Of a stretch of 8,084 bases of DNA, positions 4,841 through 8,084 are shown in pieces. A model generated the notes under the pieces. That model saw nothing but the letters and a program-made list of their open reading frames with translations, was not told where the DNA came from and searched no databases. Source of the stretch: Sulfuricella sp. (GTDB lineage Bacteria; Pseudomonadota; Gammaproteobacteria; Burkholderiales; Sulfuricellaceae); the NCBI GenBank assembly GCA_019911785.1, contig JAIOJM010000410.1, positions 1 through 8,084 on the forward strand, written 5' to 3'. The first letter of the stretch is position 1. Each line of letters starts with the position of its first letter. The position numbers were made by a program, and so were the translations under genes.

Positions 4841-6229
4841 ATGGTCCGCACTCGCTTCGCTCCCAGCCCCACCGGCTACCTGCATATCGGCGGCGCCCGC
4901 ACCGCCCTGTTTTCATGGGCCTACGCGCGCAAGCACAAAGGCACTTTCATCCTCCGCGTCGAAGACACCGACCTGGAACGCTCCACCGAGGAATCGGTTC
5001 AGGCCATTCTGGACAGCATGTGCTGGCTCGGCCTCGACTACGACGAAGGTCCGTTCTATCAGATGCAGCGCATGGAGCGCTACAAGGCAGTGCTCCAGCA
5101 ACTCCTGGACGAGGGCAAAGCCTATCATTGCTACGCCAGCAGGGAAGAACTGGACAAGCTGCGCGAGGAGCAGCTGGCGGCCGGCCTGAAGCCACGCTAC
5201 GACCGCCGCTGGCGCGACTCCAAAGCCACTCCGCCCGCCGGGGTCCAGCCCGTAATCCGTTTCAAGAACCCGCTCGACGGCGCGGTAGTCATCGACGACA
5301 TGGTCAAGGGCCGCGTCGTGGTCAGCAATGGCGAGCTCGACGACCTGATCATTGCGCGCAGCGACGGCACGCCGACCTACAATTTCTGCGTGGTGGTGGA
5401 CGACTGGGACATGAACATCACCCACGTCATCCGCGGCGACGACCACCTCAACAATACCCCGCGCCAGATCAACATCCTCAAGGCGCTGAACGCGCCGCTG
5501 CCGCAGTATGCCCATGTGCCGATGATCCTGGGCCACGACGGCGAGCGCCTGTCGAAGCGCCATGGCGCGGTCAGCGTGATGCAGTACCTGGAAGACGGCT
5601 ACCTGCCGGAGGCGCTGCTGAATTACCTGGCGCGCCTGGGCTGGGCACACGGCGATGAGGAAGTGTTCGACCTCGACCAGTTCGTCGAATGGTTCGACCT
5701 CGATGCTATCTCTAAATCGCCGGCCAAGTTCAATCCGGAAAAACTGCTGTGGCTCAACCAGCAATACCTCAAGAAGACCGACAGCAAACGCCTGTCCAAG
5801 CTGGTCCTGCCGTTCCTGGAAGCGGACTGCTGCGACCCCGAAACCGGGCCGCGCATGGAGGAAGTCATCGACCTGCTCAAGGAGCGGGTGAACACCATCG
5901 AAGAGCTGGCCGACGCCGCCGTGTATTTCTACCGGCCGCTGACGCCCTCGCCCGAACTGATGGCGGAGCACATGACGCCGGAAATCATCCCGGTAATCCG
6001 TGAATTTCAGGAAAAACTGGGCCAGGTGGAGTGGAACAAGCCGTCCATCAACAGCCTGATGAAATCGGTCGTGGCCGAGTACGGCCTGAAATTCCCCAAG
6101 CTGGCAATGCCGCTACGCCTGCTCGTGACAGGAGAAACGCAAACACCTGCGGTGGATGCCGTGTTAGAATTGATCGGTCGCGAGGAAACCCTGAAACGGA
6201 TTTCAGCGCACATGAAGAGCTTTGCATAG
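4841..6229 (+). CDS. gltX: Glutamyl-tRNA synthetase (GluRS)
   Basis: This 462-residue class I aminoacyl-tRNA synthetase charges tRNA-Glu with glutamate in the cytosol. The Rossmann domain opens with [18 protein letters not shown] (HIGH motif HIGG, 15-18). EDTDLERS (41-48) and [13 protein letters not shown] (197-209) are substrate-pocket regions, and the KMSKS-type loop is LSKRH (237-241). The C-terminal half is the helical anticodon-binding domain; length is normal. Of the four zinc ligands known in E. coli GluRS only one Cys remains (C97; the others are A99, W124 and D126), so this looks like a zinc-free form. The ATG at 4841 is fixed by an in-frame TAA nine bases upstream. No ribosome binding site is visible. 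The gene is flanked by tRNA genes, including its substrate tRNA-Glu downstream. Confidence 0.97.
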   Translation: MVRTRFAPSPTGYLHIGGARTALFSWAYARKHKGTFILRVEDTDLERSTEESVQAILDSMCWLGLDYDEGPFYQMQRMERYKAVLQQLLDEGKAYHCYASREELDKLREEQLAAGLKPRYDRRWRDSKATPPAGVQPVIRFKNPLDGAVVIDDMVKGRVVVSNGELDDLIIARSDGTPTYNFCVVVDDWDMNITHVIRGDDHLNNTPRQINILKALNAPLPQYAHVPMILGHDGERLSKRHGAVSVMQYLEDGYLPEALLNYLARLGWAHGDEEVFDLDQFVEWFDLDAISKSPAKFNPEKLLWLNQQYLKKTDSKRLSKLVLPFLEADCCDPETGPRMEEVIDLLKERVNTIEELADAAVYFYRPLTPSPELMAEHMTPEIIPVIREFQEKLGQVEWNKPSINSLMKSVVAEYGLKFPKLAMPLRLLVTGETQTPAVDAVLELIGREETLKRISAHMKSFA

Positions 6230-6242
6230 GAGCACAATCCTG

Positions 6243-6272
6243 TTGACAAGCAACCCCAGCGCCAAGTATAGT
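6243..6272 (+). promoter_or_regulatory. Strong promoter of the tRNA-Ala-Glu(-Asp) cluster
   Basis: A perfect -35 TTGACA (6243-6248) and TATAGT -10 (6267-6272) are separated by 18 bases. The discriminator GGCGGCC is highly GC-rich, the signature of ppGpp-repressed stable-RNA promoters. The predicted start near 6279 leaves a leader of only about five bases before the mature tRNA-Ala 5' end. The promoter begins 13 bases after the gltX stop. Confidence 0.8.
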
Positions 6273-6283
6273 GGCGGCCTTTC

Positions 6284-6359
<76 letters not shown>

Positions 6360-6366
6360 AGTTTAG

Positions 6367-6442
6367 GTCCCCATCGTCTAGAGGCCTAGGACACCGCCCT
6401 TTCACGGCGATAACACCGGTTCGAATCCGGTTGGGGACGCCA
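6367..6442 (+). tRNA. tRNA-Glu (anticodon TTC)
   Basis: A 76-base cloverleaf with acceptor GTCCCCA/TGGGGAC, D-arm TCGTCTAGAGGCCTAGGAC, anticodon loop CTTTCAC (TTC at 6401-6403), T-arm ACCGG-TTCGAAT-CCGGT, discriminator G and encoded CCA. The anticodon stem CCGCC/GGCGA has a C-A mismatch at its outer pair (27-43, bases 6394 and 6410), where E. coli has C-G. It is a substrate of the GluRS encoded just upstream and also the glutamate donor for tetrapyrrole synthesis. Confidence 0.96.
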
Positions 6443-6448
6443 GTCTGA

Positions 6449-6484
6449 ATCAGGGGCCTGGAGCAATCCGGGCCCCTTGATTTT
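6449..6484 (+). terminator. Hairpin with short T-run after tRNA-Glu
   Basis: GGGGCC (6453-6458) pairs with GGCCCC (6471-6476), extended by ATCA/TTGAT with one bulged base, and TTTT follows (6481-6484). It is a plausible partial terminator or a processing stem between tRNA-Glu and tRNA-Asp. A second inverted repeat, TGCACC (6484-6489) with GGTGCA (6500-6505), lies just beyond. No clear separate promoter for tRNA-Asp was seen, so read-through is likely. Confidence 0.5.
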
Positions 6485-6520
6485 GCACCAGGTTTGATCG
6501 GTGCATAAGTTTAGCAGTTT

Positions 6521-6597
6521 GGAGTGGTAGTTCAGTTGGTTAGAATACCGGCCTGTCACGCCGGGGGTCGCGGGTTCGAGTCCCGTCCACTCCGCCA
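6521..6597 (+). tRNA. tRNA-Asp (anticodon GTC)
   Basis: A 77-base cloverleaf with acceptor GGAGTGG/CCACTCC and D-arm TAGTTCAGTTGGTTAGAAT. The anticodon stem CCGGC/GCCGG surrounds loop CTGTCAC (GTC at 6555-6557). The T-arm is CGGG-TTCGAGT-CCCG, discriminator G, with CCA encoded. It lies 78 bases after tRNA-Glu and is followed by a strong terminator, so it is probably the last gene of the tRNA transcript. Confidence 0.97.
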
Positions 6598-6603
6598 ACA
6601 TCG

Positions 6604-6634
6604 AAAAAAGCCAGCCTAACCGGCTGGCTTTTTT
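6604..6634. terminator. Strong bidirectional rho-independent terminator
   Basis: GCCAGCC (6610-6616) and GGCTGGC (6622-6628) flank a five-base loop and are bordered by six A on the left and six T on the right. This gives a 13-base stem including the A/T pairs and a T-tract in either direction. It ends the tRNA cluster. Confidence 0.9.
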
Positions 6635-6850
6635 CATTTCCGACACTCCGACCTGGAGTTCCATTTTCAGGCAGTCGTTGGGCTGGATGCCGAGCAAGAT
6701 CCAGTTGGGGTGCGAACGTTCGTGCTGAGCCTGCCGCAGCAGGTTCTGCGGCGGGTTTTTGAAGCGGATGCTGATCTCCGAACAGTTCTCCGCATTACGC
6801 TTGCCCCCGTGCGCAAGTATAACGGCACACCCGCCCAATACTCTGCCCGG
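6635..6850 (-). pseudogene. zwf: zwf (glucose-6-phosphate dehydrogenase) internal fragment
   Basis: Read on the minus strand, two frames together give a conserved internal block of glucose-6-phosphate 1-dehydrogenase. The first frame (about 6850-6806) reads EYWAGVPLYLRTG. After two extra G in the G-run at about 6805-6809, the second frame (to 6635) reads GKRNAENCSEISIRFKN, PPQNLLRQAQHERSHPNWI and LLGIQPNDCLKMELQV. Intact proteins have WAGVPFYLRTGKR, then EI.I.FK.PP, then .L.IQP.E in this order. Only about 70 of roughly 490 residues remain, both ends are gone, and the frame is broken, so it is a relic. It points back toward the tRNA-Asp terminator. Confidence 0.75.
6713..6737. repeat. Match to a dispersed CTTCGACAGGCTCAGCACGA-type repeat
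   Basis: The minus strand reads CTGCGGCAGGCTCAGCACGA followed by ACG. That differs at two of 23 positions from a short repeat that I recall as very common in environmental proteobacterial genomes (CTTCGACAGGCTCAGCACGA then ACG). It lies within the zwf relic and accounts for the odd QAQHERS residues there. Only one copy is in the window. Confidence 0.35.
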
Positions 6851-6910
6851 AAAAAAGGCAGGCATTAAGTTCACCTACTCCATTAACAGCTCACGACTAC
6901 ATATAATACC

Positions 6911-6941
6911 TGATTGTTTTAATCAACCATTAAGCTATATT
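6911..6941 (+). promoter_or_regulatory. Candidate promoter upstream of the hypothetical gene
   Basis: TTGTTT (6914-6919) and TATATT (6936-6941) are 16 bases apart; the -35 overlaps a small inverted repeat TGATT (6911-6915) / AATCA (6921-6925). A perfect TATAAT also occurs at 6902-6907 but without a spaced -35. The transcript would have a leader of about 140 bases. Confidence 0.3.
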
Positions 6942-6955
6942 TGCAATGTGGACAT

Positions 6956-7007
6956 CGGCTATTGATATAGCCGCCTCAGAGGTTATCAATCTCAGGCACG
7001 GTGCCTG
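6956..7007 (+). promoter_or_regulatory. Leader region with two tight inverted repeats
   Basis: CGGCTAT (6956-6962) and ATAGCCG (6967-6973) form a seven-base stem with loop TGAT. CAGGCAC (6993-6999) and GTGCCTG (7001-7007) are separated by a single G, which suits a protein-binding palindrome better than an RNA hairpin. Both precede the gene at 7090. They match no riboswitch that I recognise. Confidence 0.4.
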
Positions 7008-7089
7008 CGCGGGACGGAAACTTGTTCGCATACTCGACACAATACAAGCGGCCCGCTCCGATTTCGGAACGCCCGCCAAGGAGAGAAAA

Positions 7090-7506
7090 ATGAAAGAAGC
7101 TCACATCAACTATTCAGGCATGGATCTGGACTACAAAAGGGCAAGTGGACTGGCCGCCGCTTTGGCTGAAAAAGATCCTTACATCACCGAACCTGTCATG
7201 GTTGCCTGGCATGACAAGAAATCATCGCGGATGTCGCCAATGATAGCAGGTGCCAACATCAATACACGCTGGCTCGATTACGGGGAAAGCCACGGCGGAA
7301 AACTTGAAGTTGACGTAAACGGTGAATTCGAATTCATCTTCGCCGATTCCAGCGCCTTTGATCAATATGGCCCCAGCCCGTATATCAATCTGCACGACAA
7401 TCTCGGCAACGAGTACCTTTGCCAGATCAATGCACTACGCGACCCGCACGATCCGAGCAAGGAAGCCTGCGTGGTTCTGGACGACATGACCAGCAAGCTG
7501 ACATAG
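7090..7506 (+). CDS. Conserved hypothetical protein (tentatively AF1514/DUF5619-like)
   Basis: This 138-residue soluble protein has no signal peptide or membrane segment and is rich in acidic residues. It opens MKEAHINYSGMDLDYKRASG and continues LAAALAEK, then VMVAWHDKKSSRMSPMI (36-52), a Trp/Tyr-containing middle, and an acidic second half (GGKLEVDVNGEFEFIF, 69-84). The combination of LDY.xA..LA near the start with VAW.D.K..  followed by SP recalls small proteins annotated AF1514/DUF5619, whose function is unknown; this assignment is from memory and weak. The start is secure: AAGGAG (7078-7083) is six bases before the ATG. A longer open frame begins at 6946 but has no ribosome binding site. 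The stress-protein homologue follows 78 bases later on the same strand and may be co-transcribed. Confidence 0.8.
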   Translation: MKEAHINYSGMDLDYKRASGLAAALAEKDPYITEPVMVAWHDKKSSRMSPMIAGANINTRWLDYGESHGGKLEVDVNGEFEFIFADSSAFDQYGPSPYINLHDNLGNEYLCQINALRDPHDPSKEACVVLDDMTSKLT

Positions 7507-7584
7507 GATCCATCAGTTTGCGGCTTCCATGTCGAGCCGTGCCTATAAGTCAGTATGGCGTTTACCGCTATGGAGATACTTACC

Positions 7585-7953
7585 ATGTCCGAGAACAATT
7601 CGCTTGTTGCTACATATGCAAACCACAGCCTGGCCAAGGCCACCGTCAAGAAATTGCAAAAAAACGGGCTCGACATGAGCAAGCTGTCCATCGTCGGCAA
7701 GGATGAGGACAAAATATTGGCAGGGGTAACGGTGGTCGGTGGCCTGTATGAACTTGGCGTGGGGCAATATAGCTGCATTTCCCGGGAAACCATTCCTGAT
7801 TACGAAGCCGAATTAAAAGCCGACAGGCTGCTCCTCTTTTTTCACGGAACGGCCGATGAAATTGCCAGGGCCAAGAGCATTATTGATACAACCCACCCCG
7901 AAGGCTGGAATGGCAACGTAGGCTGCGCTGTGTACTACGGATGCATTGATTAG
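7585..7953 (+). CDS. General stress protein (YflT/17M-type domain), internally shortened
   Basis: The 122-residue product begins MSENNSLVATYANHSLAKAT and then VKKLQKNGLDMSKLSIVGKD (to 40), the hallmark of the heat-induced stress protein YflT / general stress protein 17M group. Its second half, VTVVGGLYELGVGQYSC (48-64) and DYEAELKADRLLLFFHGTAD with EIARAK after it, matches the C-terminal half of the same group. Typical relatives of about 165-175 residues carry a glycine-rich hydrophobic membrane hairpin between these halves. Here it is missing and the halves are joined in frame around residues 41-45. The product should therefore be soluble. The tail WNGNVGCAVYYGCID adds two Cys. ATG 7585 is preferred over 7555 and 7570 because GGAG (7572-7575) lies nine bases upstream. 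Function of the family is poorly known. Confidence 0.75.
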   Translation: MSENNSLVATYANHSLAKATVKKLQKNGLDMSKLSIVGKDEDKILAGVTVVGGLYELGVGQYSCISRETIPDYEAELKADRLLLFFHGTADEIARAKSIIDTTHPEGWNGNVGCAVYYGCID

Positions 7954-7970
7954 ACTGACACAAAGCCGGG

Positions 7971-8084
7971 CTAGGAAGCAATCAGTCCCTTCTCTATTGC
8001 ATAAGCGGTCAGCATGGCCGCATTGTGCAAATCCAGCTTCTTCATCAGGTTGGAACGGTGCTTCTCGACTGTTTTCACACTCAG
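7971..8084 (-). CDS. LuxR/NarL-type response regulator, C-terminal HTH (partial)
   Basis: The gene enters from the right edge; only its last 37 codons and TAG stop (7973-7971) are in the window. They encode [20 protein letters not shown] then [17 protein letters not shown]. This is the end of a LuxR-type helix-turn-helix: the recognition helix [16 protein letters not shown], followed by the A-x-L-T-x-Y-A-I-x-x-G-L-I ending typical of NarL/FixJ response regulators. The receiver domain and its partner kinase would lie outside the window. It is convergent with the stress-protein gene, 17 bases apart, with no obvious terminator between them. Confidence 0.85.
   Translation of the reverse strand: MSVKTVEKHRSNLMKKLDLHNAAMLTAYAIEKGLIAS

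Noticed and set aside
4913..5971. 352-codon minus-strand frame opposite gltX
   Set aside because: It lies entirely within gltX on the other strand, with low-complexity His/Arg/Val-rich composition typical of a GC-rich shadow frame.
6386..6874. 162-codon minus-strand frame over the tRNA cluster
   Set aside because: Its C-terminal half is antisense to tRNA-Asp and tRNA-Glu, giving the familiar spurious EWTGLEPATPGVTGR and PDSNRCYRRERAVS peptides. Only the first part is meaningful, as a zwf relic.
6946..7089. N-terminal extension of the hypothetical gene from 6946
   Set aside because: It would translate through the palindromes and has no ribosome site, while ATG 7090 has AAGGAG at ideal spacing.

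Overview
The window looks like chromosomal DNA of a betaproteobacterium, possibly of the Nitrosomonadales type. That placement is inferred from the style of the GltX, RarA and LolA proteins and of the CCA-encoding tRNA genes; no 16S is present. GC-rich housekeeping genes alternate with visibly AT-richer or decayed accessory DNA.

Layout. 1-223: AT-rich intergenic DNA with a possible leftward promoter and gene start running off the edge, then a palindromic repeat beside the rarA stop. 224-2159 (minus): lolA and rarA overlap by 8 bases. They are the middle of the common ftsK-lolA-rarA-serS cluster, but neither ftsK nor serS is adjacent. 2335-3869 (minus): a complete abiEi-abiEii toxin-antitoxin operon with a four-base ATGA overlap. 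It is headed by a 48-bp composite dyad that overlaps the promoter and is probably the AbiEi operator. 3922-4640: a graveyard of gene fragments, namely a 3' tail of an unknown gene, a DUF2130 start with a nonsense third codon, a DUF1016/YhcG piece with palindromic repeats, and a possible IS66 transposase scrap.

4645-6634: a translation block. tRNA-Val(CAC) on the minus strand diverges from gltX, which is followed by tRNA-Ala(GGC), tRNA-Glu(TTC) and tRNA-Asp(GTC) behind a near-consensus promoter with a GC-rich discriminator, closed by a strong terminator. The glutamyl-tRNA synthetase therefore sits next to one of its substrates. 6635-6850 (minus): a frameshifted internal fragment of zwf (glucose-6-phosphate dehydrogenase). 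6850-7089: a leader-like region with three small inverted repeats. 7090-7953: a small conserved hypothetical gene and a stress-protein homologue that appears to have lost its glycine-rich membrane segment. 7971-8084 (minus): the C-terminal HTH of a LuxR/NarL-type regulator entering from the right.

Most notable are the symmetrical AbiE operator, the mosaic of defence-gene relics next to it, the zwf relic behind the tRNA cluster, and the internally shortened stress protein. No CRISPR array, intact transposase or clearly new multigene system was found.
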